A DNA stretch of 64,000 bases, from assembly GCA_002812745.2 (NCBI GenBank), contig NCSJ02000088.1:1-64000 (forward strand), read 5' to 3'. This stretch comes from Scytalidium lignicola (Eukaryota; Ascomycota; Leotiomycetes). The notes below the pieces were generated by a model. The model searched no databases, had not been told where the DNA came from, and saw only the letters and a list, made by a program, of their open reading frames with translations. Shown here one piece after another: positions 9,315 to 22,324 of this stretch. How positions within the stretch are numbered: position 1 is the stretch's first letter; each line of letters opens with the position of its first letter. The translations under genes were made by a program, and so were the position numbers.

Positions 9315-12300
9315 ATGGCTGCAAAAGTCAACGGCAATGGCGTCAAGCCGCACACAAATGGGACCGTCCCTGTCACCAACGGTTCTTATCCCTCCGCCTA
9401 TGCTGCGAAACACAAGCTTGCAGACCACTTCATCGGCGGAAGCAGGTTGGAAAATGCGGCGCCCGGTCCTGTTAAGGATTTCGTGGCCGCTCACGATGGT
9501 CATACTGTTATCACAAGTGTAAGGGGTTTTGCTTGTTCCTCCCGGTGAATTTATAAGATGTGGTGTATGCTAGACAGGAGATAAGAGGGAATAAGTGTCA
9601 AATACTAGATGAAGAAGAAGATAAGAGGGGGAATATATGAGCGAGAGAGTTTTTTTATTTCAAGAAAGAAATTTATGGTACAGCAGCTGACGACGAGTTT
9701 TCTCTCTAGGTCCTGATTGCAAACAACGGTATTGCTGCAGTCAAAGAGATTCGATCCGTACGAAAATGGGCGTACGAGACCTTCGGCGACGAGAAAGCCA
9801 TTCAGTTCACCGTCATGGCTACCCCGGAAGATTTACAAGCTAATGCCGATTACATTCGTATGGCAGATCAATATGTCGAGGTTCCAGGAGGCACGAATAA
9901 CAACAACTACGCCAATGTTGAACTCATTGTCGATGTTGCGGAACGAATGGGCGTACATGCTGTTTGGGCTGGATGGTGAGTGTTTTCTCTTCTGCTCTCT
10001 TCTGCTTTGATCGAAATTTGGAGAGAACTCCATGTTATTTTCTTCTTTTCGCCCAGAGGGAGGGGAAATGTCTTGATGCTAATGGTGAAATTCGTAGGGG
10101 TCACGCATCCGAAAACCCAAAACTTCCCGAATCCCTCGCAGCCTCTCCAAAGAAGATCATCTTCATCGGCCCTCCTGGTTCGGCCATGAGATCTTTGGGA
10201 GACAAGATCTCTTCTACAATTGTCGCACAACACGCAAAAGTCCCTTGCATTCCCTGGTCCGGAACCGGTATTGATGAGGTACATGTTGACGAGGAGAATG
10301 GCTTGGTCACGGTCGATGAGCATGTATACATGAAGGGTTGCGTGCAATCATGGCAAGAGGGTCTGAAGNAAGGCCCAGGAAATTGGATTTCCTGTCATGA
10401 TCAAGGCCTCAGAAGGTGGTGGTGGAAAGGGTATTCGAAAGGCTGATTCAGAACAAGGCTTTGAGGCCCTATACAAGGCTGCTGCCAGTGAAATTCCGGG
10501 TTCTCCCATCTTCATCATGAAGCTGGCCGGTAATGCGCGACATTTGGAGGTCCAGTTGCTAGCTGATCAGTACGGAAACAACATCTCCCTCTTCGGCAGA
10601 GATTGTTCCGTTCAGAGGCGGCATCAGAAGATCATCGAGGAGGCACCAGTCACAATCGCCAAACCAGGTACTTTCCAGGCTATGGAGAAGGCAGCGGTCC
10701 GTCTTGGCCGTCTCGTCGGTTACGTATCTGCCGGTACTGTCGAATATCTTTATTCCCACTCTGACGACAAATTTTACTTCCTCGAATTAAACCCTAGATT
10801 GCAAGTCGAACATCCCACAACTGAGATGGTCAGTGGTGTCAATCTTCCAGCCGCCCAGCTTCAGATTGCCATGGGTATCCCAATTCATCGAATCCGTGAT
10901 GTCAGATTACTCTACGGTGTTGATCCTCATGGCTCAAATGAGATCGATTTCGATTTCTCCAAGGAGGGTAGCGCGTTAACTCAGCGAAGGCCAACGCCAA
11001 AGGGACACACTACTGCTTGCCGTATCACCTCTGAAGATCCAGGAGAGGGCTTCAAACCCTCAAGCGGTATGATGCACGAATTGAACTTCAGGAGTAGTTC
11101 TAACGTTTGGGGTTACTTCTCCGTCGGTACGGCCGGTGGAATCCACAGTTTTTCGGACAGTCAATTTGGTCACATTTTCGCGTACGGCGAGAACAGATCT
11201 GCATCACGGAAACACATGGTTGTCGCGTTGAAGGAACTGAGCATCCGTGGTGATTTCAGGACAACGGTCGAGTACTTAATCAAGCTTCTGGAAACCCCAG
11301 CCTTTGAGGACAACACTATTACAACCGGATGGCTTGATGAGCTTATTTCTAACAAGCTGACTGCTGAACGACCAGATCCGATCCTGGCAGTTGTCTGTGG
11401 TGCAGTTTGCAGGGCTCACATTTCTTCTGAGGCGTGCATTGCTGAGTTTAGAGGTAGCCTGGAGAAGGGTCAGGTTCCGGCTAAGGATATCTTGAAGACT
11501 GTTTTCCCGATCGATTTCATCTACGAGGGCTACCGATATAAATTTACAGCTACGAGATCTAGTCTGGACAGCTACACATTGTTCATCAATGGATCGAAAT
11601 GTTCTGTAGGTATTAGACCTCTGAGTGACGGTGGCTTATTGGTTCTTCTCAGTGGACGAAGTCACAATGTCTACTGGAAGGAGGAGGTCGGCGCTACTCG
11701 TCTGAGTGTTGACAGCAAGACTTGCTTACTTGAGCAAGAGAACGACCCCACGCAGCTGCGAACGCCCAGTCCTGGGAAGTTGGTCAAATTCACTGTTGAG
11801 AATGGCGAGCACATTAAAGCCGGGCAGCCATTTGCTGAAGTCGAAGTCATGAAGATGTACATGCCTCTCCTCGCACAAGAGGATGGTATCGTGCAGATCA
11901 TCAAACAACCAGGAGCTACGCTCGAGGCTGGCGATATCCTTGGTATACTTGCCTTAGATGATCCCTCTCGTGTCAAGCACGCCCAGCCATATCTCGGCCA
12001 GCTCCCGGATCTCGGACCACCACAAGTTGCCGGTACTAAGCCTTCTCAACGCTTCACCTATCTTCACAAGATCCTGTTGGACATCCTCGATGGATATGAT
12101 AACCAAGTCATTATGCAATCCACCCTTAACGAGTTGATGGATGTTCTCCGTGATCCTGAATTGCCTTACAGCGAATGGAACGCACAATTCGCTGCCTTAC
12201 ACGGTAGAATGCCTCAGAGGCTCGATGCCCAGTTTACTCAGATCGTTGATCGGACCAAGGGACGCAAGGCTGAGTTTCCAGCCAAGGCTCTCTCCAGGAC

Positions 12301-15300
12301 CATGCAGAAGTTCTTGGATGACAATGTTGCCCCTACTGATGTTGCACTGCTCAAATCCGCCCTCGCCCCGTTGATAGAGGTGCTTGACCGATATACAGAG
12401 GGCCAGAAGATCCATGAATTGGATGTTTTCTCCGACCTTCTCGAGAAATACGCCACTGTTGAACGCCTCTTCTCTGGACGAACATCGCAAGATGAAGAAG
12501 TTATCTTGAAGCTCAGAGATGCCAATAAGGATGAACCGGTGAAGGTTATCCAGACCGTTCTTTCTCACAGCAGAGTTGGTGCGAAGAATAATCTAATTGT
12601 TGCTATTCTTGAGGAGTACAAACCCAATAAACCAAGCGTGGGCAACATCGCAAAATATTTCCGACCTGCGTTACTCAAACTCACTGAGTTGGATTCGAGA
12701 CAGACATCAAAGGTCGCGCTGAAGGCAAGAGAAGTCCTCATCCAGTGCGCACTGCCTTCACTGGAGGAACGGGCTGCCCAAATGGAGCACATCCTTCGTT
12801 CTTCAGTCGTGGAGTCGCGATACGGAGAGACGGGATGGGATCATCGTGAGCCAAATTTGGAGGTCCTCAAGGAAGTCGTCGATTCGAAGTATACCGTCTT
12901 CGATGTGCTCCCTCTGTTCTTCGGCCATCAAGATCCGTGGGTTTCGCTCGCTGCGCTTGAAGTCTACATTCGACGAGCCTACCGTGCATATTCGCTAAAG
13001 AATATTGAGTACCAAAATGATTCCGGCGAGCCTCCTTTTATCCTGTCCTGGGATTTCGTCCTTCGCAAAGGAGGCACCCCAGAGTTCAATATGCCATTGC
13101 AGGGTTCTGGACCGCCCACTCCTGGTCTGGTCGGTGGTCAGCGGAATCCATTCAATCGAGTCAGCTCAATCAGTGATATGTCCTATCTCGTGAACAAATC
13201 ACAGAACGAGCCTTCTCGAAGGGGTGTTATTGTTCCAGTTCATTACCTGGATGAGGCAGAAGAAGGTATTATGCGTGCCATGGATCTATTCCCTATTTAT
13301 GGCGTCAAGAAGCCTAAGGCTCGTGATGCTGCATTGGACCTTGCGAATAAGAGGAAGCCACTCACAAGACGGGAGACCGATGATGACTTCACGGCCGTGT
13401 GTAACGTTGCTGTCCGGGATACTGAGAGCATGGATGACAGCGAGGTTGTTCCTCGAATTAACGCGATTATTAACGAGTGCAAAGAGGAACTTCTCGCTCA
13501 TCGTATCCGTCGTCTCACGTTCATCTGTGGTCACAAGGATGGGACGTACCCAGGCTACTACACCTTCAGAGGTCCCACATACGAAGAGGACTTGAGCATC
13601 CGTCACAGTGAGCCCGCACTGGCCTTCCAGCTTGAACTGGGAAGGCTGTCGAAGTTCAACATCCGCCCGGTATTCACTGAGAACCGTAACATCCACGTCT
13701 ACGAGGCTGTTGGCAAGGAGAATGAGAGCGACAAGCGATACTTCACACGTGCTGTGGTCCGTCCTGGTAGACTGCGAGATGAGATCCCCACGGCCGAGTA
13801 CCTCATCTCCGAGGCCGATCGTCTGATGAATGATATCCTGGATGCCCTCACCATTATTGGCAACAACAACTCTGATCTCAACCATATCTTCATCAACTTC
13901 TCCCCTGTCTTCCCTCTTCAACCACCGGAAGTTGAGCAAGCGCTTGGTGGCTTCTTGGAACGTTTCGGCAGGAGACTCTGGCGTCTTCGTGTTACTGGTG
14001 CTGAAATTCGTATCATGTGCACGGATCCTACAACTGGCATGCATTACCCTCTTCGTGTCGTCATCTCCAACACCTCTGGATACGTTATTCAAGTCGAGAT
14101 GTACGTAGAGCGAAAGCCTGAGAAGGGCGGCGATTGGGTTTTCCACAGCATTGGTGGTACAACCAAGATTGGATCCATGCATCTAAGATCTGTATCAACA
14201 CCATACCCAACTAAGGAGTGGCTCCAACCAAAGAGATACAGGGCTCATTTGATGGGTACTCAATATGTGTATGATTTCCCCGAACTCTTCAGACAGGCAT
14301 TCCAAGTCTCTTGGGAGAAGGCTGTTTCGAAGCACCCGCAGTTGTTAGAGAAACGACCAGCCACCGGAGAATGCATCGAATACAGCGAACTTGTGCTTGA
14401 CGATCAAGATAACCTCACCGAGGTTCAACGTGAACCTGGTACCAACACCTGCGGTATGGTTGGCTGGTTGATAACTGCAAAGACACCTGAATATCCTCGT
14501 GGAAGGAAGTTCATCATTGTCGCCAATGATATCACTTTCCAGATTGGTTCCTTCGGGCCCAAGGAAGATCAGTTCTTCTACAAGTGTACCGAACTCGCCA
14601 GGAAGTTGGGCATTCCTCGTATCTACCTGTCTGCCAACTCCGGTGCTAGAATTGGTATGGCTGAGGAGCTCATCCCGCACTTCAACGTCGCCTGGAATGA
14701 TCCCGAGAAGCCAGAGGCCGGGTTTAAGTACTTGTACCTAACTCCTGAGGCGAAGAAGCGGTTCGAGGATGGCAAGATGAAGGATGTCATTACTGAGGAG
14801 GTTACTGAGGACGGCGAGGTCAGACATAAGATCACGACTATTATTGGTGCTGTAGATGGCTTGGGTGTTGAGTGTCTTAAGGGCAGTGGTTTGATTGCTG
14901 GTGCGACGAGCAGGGCTTATGAGGATATCTTCACGATTACTCTTGTTACTTGTCGATCTGTTGGTAAGTATCGATCTGTTTCTGTTCTAAGTTTGAGAGA
15001 AGTATACGATTTGCTAATATGATGACTACAGGTATTGGAGCCTACTTGGTTCGTCTTGGTCAACGTGCTATTCAAATTGAAGGCCAGCCTATCATCCTCA
15101 CTGGTGCTCCTGCTATCAACAAGCTACTTGGTCGTGATGTCTATGCATCCAACTTGCAACTTGGCGGTACTCAAATCATGTACAGGAACGGTGTCTCTCA
15201 TTTGACCGCCCAGAACGAGCTTGATGGTGTTTCGAAGATCGTTGAATGGATGGCCTATGTCCCTGACAAGAGAAATAACCCCCTTCCAATCAGCCACACG

Positions 15301-16575
15301 CTTGATACCTGGGATAGAGAGGTCGTTTATATGCCACCACCAAAGCAGCCATATGATGTTCGCTGGATGATTGCCGGCAAGGAAGATGAGGAAGGCTTCA
15401 TGCCCGGTCTCTTCGACAAGGACTCCTTTGTTGAGACGCTCGGTGGATGGGCTAGGAGTGTCGTTGTCGGTCGTGCTCGTCTCGGTGGTATCCCAATGGG
15501 TGTCATCGCGGTTGAGACCCGTTCCGTTGAGAACGTCACCCCTGCTGATCCCGCAAACCCTGATTCCATCGAACAAATCACCAACGAGGCCGGTGGTGTC
15601 TGGTATCCTAACTCAGCATTCAAGACATCGCAAGCCATCCGAGATTTCAACAATGGTGAACAGCTTCCTCTCATGATCCTCGCGAACTGGAGAGGTTTCT
15701 CAGGTGGTCAGAGGGATATGTATAATGAGGTTCTCAAGTACGGATCTTACATCGTCGATGCGCTCACTAAGTATGAGCAACCCATCTTTGTCTACATTCC
15801 TCCCTTTGGTGAGCTCCGTGGTGGTTCCTGGGTCGTCGTTGACCCAACAATCAACCCTACCTGTATGGAAATGTATGCCGATGAAGATTCCCGCGGTGGT
15901 GTCCTTGAGCCAGAAGGTATCGTCAGCATCAAGTACAAGCGTGAGAAGCAACTTGATACTATGGCTCGTCTGGACCCAATCTACTCTGCCCTACGAGCTC
16001 GAATCGCCGACAAGTCTAACCCACCTTCCACAGCGGAGGTGTCGGATATCAAGATCAAGATGGCAGAGCGAGAGAAGTTGCTTCTACCGGTGTACGCCCA
16101 GATCAGTCTGCAGTTCGCCGATCTCCACGACCGTGCTGGCCGCATGAAAGCAAAGAACGTCATTCGCGATAGTCTCCAATGGAAGAATTCACGACGCTTC
16201 TTCTACTGGCGTGTCCGCAGACGTGTCAACGAAGAATACATCCTCAAGCGTATGGCCACCGCCGCCTCCCCATCTTCACCAAACAAACCTACCAACCCAA
16301 TGGCTACCAGAGAACACTTCCTGCAAACGTTGGCCGCTTGGACTGGTATCCCTGACTTCGATACCGCGGATCGGACTGTTGCGATGTGGTACGAGGAGAA
16401 CAGGAAGGTGATCCATGATAAGGTCGAGGCAATGAAGACCGAGGGCGTGGCATTTGAAGTTGCGCAGTTGTTGAGCGGGAATGCTAAGGGTGGATTGAAG
16501 GGTGTGCAGATGGTTTTGAGTATGTTGCCTGCGAGTGAGAGGGAGGAGGCCCTGAAGTTTTTGAAGAGTGCATAG
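9315..16575 (+). CDS. ACC1: Acetyl-CoA carboxylase (biotin-dependent, multidomain)
   Basis: Makes malonyl-CoA for cytosolic fatty-acid and polyketide synthesis. Exons 9315-9518, 9710-9975, 10098-14963 and 15032-16575; all introns are GT-AG. Leaving out the N at 10369, the exons total 6,879 nt, giving 2,292 residues, normal for fungal ACC. The biotin carboxylase part holds [18 protein letters not shown] at the first junction, the glycine-rich ATP loop [11 protein letters not shown] and the [14 protein letters not shown] motif. The biotin carrier motif EVMKM places the biotinyl lysine at about residue 742. The central region and the C-terminal carboxyltransferase ([30 protein letters not shown]) follow. 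The start is the first ATG before MAAKVNGNG. The N at 10369 breaks the frame; without it the reading becomes [14 protein letters not shown], as expected, so a base-calling error is likelier than a mutation. Confidence 0.97.
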
Positions 16576-17279
16576 ATTTTAGATGCTATTTCTAGAACTA
16601 GAGGCAGAGGGACTATTTTCAGTTCTTACTCTTTTTACCTGTATGATAAATAATGCATGGACGGCGAGTTGANTTTTTTCTTTTGTCGCTTATGGTGGGA
16701 ANTTTTTTTGGTAGCGACGTAATTATGAGTTTATGTTATTAGAGAAAGGGAAAGAGAAAGGAAGAAATGTGATGAAGGATCTTCATTAACTTATTATTTT
16801 AGAATGTTATCATGATTTGTTCTAAATAGCTTCACACTACAGTAGATACCGATGAGGTCACAGGCACGGTGCAATTATGATCCAGCGGCGCAGATTATTT
16901 TACGGCCGAAGTTGACGACGGGTCGGGCAGTTCGCCGCACCCGAACGGACCCTATCGTTGAGCCGGTGGGGTAATCTGATACGCCTGGCGAAGCAGGTAA
17001 CACAGCATGGAGGTAATTACAGTACCAGTACTATTATTGAATACTCTAAAATAAGCTTAATACGGCACAGCAAATGCATATATAAAGATTGATGAGGAAG
17101 CTAGGAAGGGGAATCACAAACCAGAGAACTTGTAGGATTCGTTCATACCCTTCTAGAGTTATATAACATAAGATTATTTGCACCATCGTTTGAAACAGGC
17201 CAGCCAACATAGAACTACATACTCTACCTCACTGTCAACTCAATATCTGTTGCTTTTACCTGAAACGCGATTTAACAAC
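16576..17279. other. ACC1 3' flank and NmrA-gene upstream region
   Basis: Contains two Ns directly before T runs (16673, 16702). No gene is seen. The last 100 bp are the likely leader of the next gene. Confidence 0.6.
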
Positions 17280-18215
17280 ATGGCCCTCCCAGCTGTCAAA
17301 TCAATCATCGTCACTGGCGCAACTGGTAAACAAGGATCTGCGACCATCGACGCCCTGCTTTCTCAACTCGCCGAGAACAGTGATTTAGGACCATTGAGAA
17401 TCCTCGCTGTCACGCGCGACCGGACATCACGCAGCGCAAAGGCCCTCGCGGATAAACCTCACGTTTCTATCATTGAAGGTGACATCTCCGATCCAAATGC
17501 CATCTTTGACCAGGCAACCGCAGGTGGACATCCAGTGTGGGGTGTCTTCGCGGTCCTCATCAACTCCGACGACGAAGAAAAGCAAGGCAAAGCTTTAGTG
17601 ACTTCATCCGTCGCCCGTGGCGTAAAGCACTTTGTCTATGCCTCTGGAGACCGGGGCGGACCAGAGCGATCCGAATCAGATCCCACGTTCGTGAAGAATC
17701 TCGCTGCCAAATTCAACATCGAGAAGCACCTGCAGAAACTGGCGGCAACCAGTCCGCAAGACATGACATACACAATCCTACGACCGGTCACATTTTTTGA
17801 AAATATGACGGCGGATATTCATGGCAAGGGCTTCGCTCGCATGTGGGAGCAGATGGGCTCGACGAAGCCGTTGCAGCTTATCTCGACTAGAGATATCGGG
17901 GTCTTTGCTGCGAAGTCCTTGCTCTACCCTGAAGAATATCGAAACGTGGGGATTACGCTGGTTGGGGATGAACTGACGCAAGGTGCTGCTGATGTTATTT
18001 TTAAGGAAGTTGTTGGCCATTCTATGGCTATGGCACCGTGTCCTATTGGATCTGCTGTGAAGTATTTTAAGAAGGATACTGTGGGGGATTTGTTTCGATG
18101 GTTTGAGGAGGTTGGATACGGTGGGAATGTGGCAGAGTGTCGGAAGGCTTATCCCGGATTGATGGACTATCAAACTTGGTTGATCGAGCAGAGTCCTTTT
18201 GTTCAGAGGAAATAG
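17280..18215 (+). CDS. NmrA-like NAD(P)-binding family protein
   Basis: Intronless, 311 residues from the ATG at 17280. The same frame is open upstream to 17178, but those residues do not look like this family, so the internal ATG before ALPAVKSIIVTGATG is preferred. Rossmann-type fold: the dinucleotide loop GATGKQG (residues 13-19) follows the first beta strand. KHFVYASGDRGG lies at the position of the altered SDR active-site segment, and TILRPVTFFENM is the typical NmrA/HSCARG family motif. There is no clear Tyr-x-x-x-Lys catalytic pair, so the protein may be a redox sensor or atypical reductase rather than an ordinary dehydrogenase. Family members act in nitrogen-metabolite signalling or secondary metabolism; the role here is unknown. 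Confidence 0.85.
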   Translation: MALPAVKSIIVTGATGKQGSATIDALLSQLAENSDLGPLRILAVTRDRTSRSAKALADKPHVSIIEGDISDPNAIFDQATAGGHPVWGVFAVLINSDDEEKQGKALVTSSVARGVKHFVYASGDRGGPERSESDPTFVKNLAAKFNIEKHLQKLAATSPQDMTYTILRPVTFFENMTADIHGKGFARMWEQMGSTKPLQLISTRDIGVFAAKSLLYPEEYRNVGITLVGDELTQGAADVIFKEVVGHSMAMAPCPIGSAVKYFKKDTVGDLFRWFEEVGYGGNVAECRKAYPGLMDYQTWLIEQSPFVQRK

Positions 18216-18933
18216 GGATAATATAAGTGTACATAGATGGATACGCTTTTGCTGATTTATGGCTAATCTTTAATAAACGAACTCAGCAGTGACTATATTA
18301 GGCATTACTTGAAGAATATAAATGAAAAATTTAAAAGAAAGAAATTAAAGGGTTTTATCATAATATATGTGATTGTGACTTAGTAACAACAAAAAGTTTG
18401 TAATACCATCCTTTGCAGCATAAAATCTTCAAACTCATCCATTAAATTTCTCAATATAGGCAGACAGTATGCGGCAGAGTCTACAAGTTTTAAGTGGCTT
18501 ATAACAGAGTACCCGTTTGACGTTGACGGGCACCCCACCTTGTGTAAGGATTGAAAGATGGTAAGATAACTAATGAAGAAGCAAATAAGTCAGAGATGAC
18601 CTTGACCGAAAAGTATTATGAAGGACTAAGAGTTAAACAAGGCAAATGTGAAAAGGTCTTAATTAATGTTTGAGTTATATATATCGATCTCTATTAACGT
18701 CACGGCCAACTTGCAGGCTAAACAGCTCCGCTGATTTGTCCCTGTCAACCAGCATACACCGTACACGTACACGTACGTCGCCTAGTCTATTTTGGGGAAT
18801 TGAGTCTGAGGCTGTGTATTCTTGACATCTCCACCGAATTCGAAATGGAATTCACTTCAGCAAAGCCACCGAAGCCTCGCGCACGTAAATCAGAGAAGTT
18901 TCAACAACCATCGTCCACACACCGACTGGCGCA
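18216..18933. other. Intergenic region
   Basis: Moderately A+T-rich with no supported gene. A direct repeat of CGTACA (GTACACGTACACGTACG, near 18760) lies in the probable promoter of the next gene. Confidence 0.5.
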
Positions 18934-21229
18934 ATGAATGGTGTTCTTATATCCGCCGGCGGTTCATCTGGGGGCTTTACCCAACAAGGCTCTGTTGATT
19001 GGGTCGCCATGTCACAATCAACATTAACCTTCTCCGTCGAGGCCCTCGCGCGTTTTGCAAAGGCTGGTGTAGAGATGATAACAATTGCGATGGGCCAAGT
19101 CATATTTTCCAATTTTAAGCTGCGACCTGATGGACAGCAACGATTCTCCGATGAAATAGTAAGTCTAAAAGCTTTCTCATCCTATGGGAAAGCATTGTGG
19201 TTTGGATTTGGAATTAAGCATATCATGAGGACACTTTCGGAGACAGAGCAAGGATCTGCATGTGCTGCTATGTGTGCATGCCTCTCAGTCTCCTACGATC
19301 CGCTCTTCAGCAGTAAAGTGCTCAAAGCGCTTACTGACCAGCAAGCTGCTCCAGACACGCTGACACCATCTCTTCCCCAATGGAATGCATTGCTGAGCGT
19401 CTGCGCCGGCGCAATTAACAACTCGACATTTCCCAAGCTTGTCCAAGGCATGTCACGGCTGTTCAGCTTACCGGAGACTGCTCAAAAGATTTACCTTAAT
19501 GAGCCGACATCTCCTGAAGCGCTTGCTAAGGCACTTGCAGAACTTGGGCGGATCTCGAACGGAGATGTGAGGAACGTGACCTTTCTAGGAGGCGTTGATT
19601 GTGGATGGCTTGCTGCTATCTCTCAATGGCTTCTCTCTTTAAGTGTTGAGGTTGTTGATGAACAGGGACATCCGCTCTATTGTCATCGAAGCCCGTATTG
19701 TCCCTCATACACTCAGGTTCTTATTGTGCGATGTCGAGATGATTCTCGGAATATTTTAGCTACGACGCTCACGCAAAGATCTTTTTTTTATCGCTCCGGG
19801 AAAACTCTGTTTTGATATTGGGGTATCTGAAGTTCGTCCGGCTCATCATCTTTTCTCAGCAGGCCGGTCGGAATGGGCATCGATATTACACGATGCCTTC
19901 GGAGACTCCATTGATGTGTTACTTTCACCGGAGAATGTACCTCGTTTTGCTCATTTCCTATACTGTGGGTTTTCCGAGATCGATGACGCAAATATCCTCA
20001 ACTATATTGATCCCTGGGGCGGTTTATCATCAACCACGCAGGAGAGACAATTTTCTTACGTGTCATTTGCATCAAAGCGCCTCCCAGAACTAGCAGGACT
20101 GTTGAGCGTTGCAGAAAGAAAAGGCCACAGTCCTGCCTTTGGAGTTATGAAACATAGAAACTTTCCGGATGATTTGAGGGAGATATGCAAATGTAGGAAT
20201 TGCACTGCAGGTTTACCTTCTTTGGACATAAGCAATCACATGGTTTGTTTGCATAGATTGGCCGCTGTAGTGTTCGAATACATCTGGTTACTGTCTTGGC
20301 TGGATATTGACGAAGGCATATACCCCTCTGCTACAGGCCTGCGGGGCTTGTATTATAAATTGACCCCGTCATACACCGCTTCTAGTATCAAGACCATACC
20401 CTTCGAGCAACATTTAATATCAAGCGCGATACAGCTGTTCACTGGATCTGCCAATATTGGATGGTCTTCTGGTCAAGAGTCTGCGCGTTGTGCTGGGGGT
20501 ATCTGCGTATATTTATCTTCTCTCAAGAATCCAACTACTTCACCACAAGATCAACTACGTGCTACTGTAATCCCTGGGCAGATAGAACGAGGAGGGTTAA
20601 TATATGAATCTGTCGTAGATAAAAGGCTGCCCGAAAGTAGCGGGAGCCTGACAGAGATCTCAGACTTCTTGCAGGCATACGGATCCAATCTTGGTTTGAA
20701 ATTAGTTGTCGAGGAAACTTTAACTTCCAAAGTCCTTGAAGCTTACCTTTTGATCTCCAATGATCCACACAAGCAGCCGCTGGAAGCGCTTTCTGGGAGT
20801 CCTTATTCATCCAGCCCGACAAGCCCTATAGAAGCTTCTAGGATGATCGGGCCAGCTGATATACGACAGAAAATCCTCCTTCGCCTACTTGCACCGACCT
20901 TTGACTCAAAAAAGGTTTGCTTACGTGTTCTATCTGTCTATGAGGATGGTTCTATAGAGTGGACCGGATGCCGTTCTTCTGTGAAAAAGGTTCTTCGGAC
21001 CAACACCAAAAAAAGAATCCAGCTCTGCTCCAAACCAAATGAGTGGATATTGGTTTCTGAATCTAGCAGCGATAGACGTGTCTGGAAAGACGTTCTCTAT
21101 GGGAGTTCAAATGCACTTCTATATGCAATAATTTGTCACCCAATGCCACGTGCTAGTGCTCAACTTACTTCTACTACATGTCTCCTGTGGAACAGTTGCG
21201 GACGAGATAATTGCTTTTTTTGTAAATGA
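18934..21229 (+). CDS. Conserved fungal hypothetical protein, one-base frame break
   Basis: Two abutting frames, 18934-19812 and 19814-21229, read as one protein of about 764 residues if one T is dropped from the TTTT at 19810-19813, giving SGKTLFDIGVSEVRP. The first half contains EIVSLKAFSSYGKALWFGFG and LSVCAGAINNSTFPKLVQG. The second contains NYIDPWGGLSS, LPELAGLL and an IWLLSW segment. This looks like a lineage-specific fungal family with several paralogues per genome and no known function. There is no signal peptide and no catalytic motif that I recognise. The break is in a homopolymer and the downstream frame stays open for 470 codons without decay, so a sequencing error is more likely than a pseudogene. 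The exact N-terminus is uncertain. Confidence 0.65.
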
Positions 21230-22324
21230 ATCTGCCCATTCAGCGATTAAACCGGTAGAGGCAGCTTGAAGGGGCTTAAGTTAAGGCTGAGAGAGAACCT
21301 GTCAAGAGGTCAGAGCGCAGGCCGCAATAATATCACATATAAATTGTATAAATAGTATTTAATTGATTCCCCTGCAGGAATGACTATAATACTTGATGGA
21401 TAAGATGGGGAATAAGGTTTTCAACCTTTTATACTATATATAGGCTCCACTTAAATCCCCTTCTGGTTTACCTAAATCCCTAACACCACTTCTCGTACTC
21501 GTATACAAATTAGTACTATGCAAAAAGGCTACACAATGAAATATATTCAACTAATTCAAGCTACTAAGATGAAAGATCACCACTCATTTGAACCCCAATC
21601 TTATGTTTTCTGTAACCCCTCCAATTCTACGCTTTGATCACTTTGAATTGCCAAATTAGCTAATATGGCTGTTTCCTTTATAGAATCTGTATCGACGAAA
21701 TACTTAGCTATTACCCTCATTCTCGAGCTGTTCCAGGCTCATACGTTTGTGATCCCCGAATATTTGTAATATTGATAATTATGAACCTGGTTTTATAAAC
21801 TATAAATGTTAATTATATTAAACTTTACATATTTATCACATAAGAATTAAGCAGTGAAATGAAAATGTTTAGTTTATATAATGGTGGACTTATTAAATTT
21901 GCTACTGGGTGATTTTGCTCAATTTGGCGGTACATTTCAGTGTTTCGTCATACAAGGTGTTTGAGCATATTAGCAGTTACGGTATTCTCAAAAAAATATA
22001 ACTTATCTGCTCGTATACTTATGATATTATAAACCTTTTCAAGATATTAAGAGGTTCTGACCATATACTCGTGAATCTCACAATTACCAAATGTGAACTG
22101 GACCATATGTTAAATTATACTGTAATTATCTAATAAAATATCTAAGAGGCTTTTTCTTTTCTTTTCAATTATGATCAGATTTTAAATGATCAATGAGACC
22201 GGAAATTACTTTAAAAGGTTCCCCCCATGACAGCATCGCTGATTGGATCATCAATGGTGACTGGTCGGGATTTGCCCGGGTTCTACTGGTAAAGCAACGA
22301 AAAGCACGCTGGCTATAAGGTGCG
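21230..22324. other. Intergenic, A+T-rich in the right half; contains one MITE end
   Basis: No gene seen. Bases 21911-21960 (GATTTTGCTCAATTT...CATTTCAGTGTTTCG) match the right end of the inverted-repeat element at 32859-33263, so a fragment or single end of that family is present. Confidence 0.55.

Noticed and set aside
13286..14182. 298-residue open frame on the minus strand inside ACC1
   Set aside because: Entirely antisense to the conserved ACC1 exon 3; no family content; explained by codon bias of the real gene.
17178..17279. Extended N-terminus of the NmrA-like protein
   Set aside because: The extra 34 residues are not family-like; the ATG at 17280 sits at the expected distance from the GATGKQG loop.
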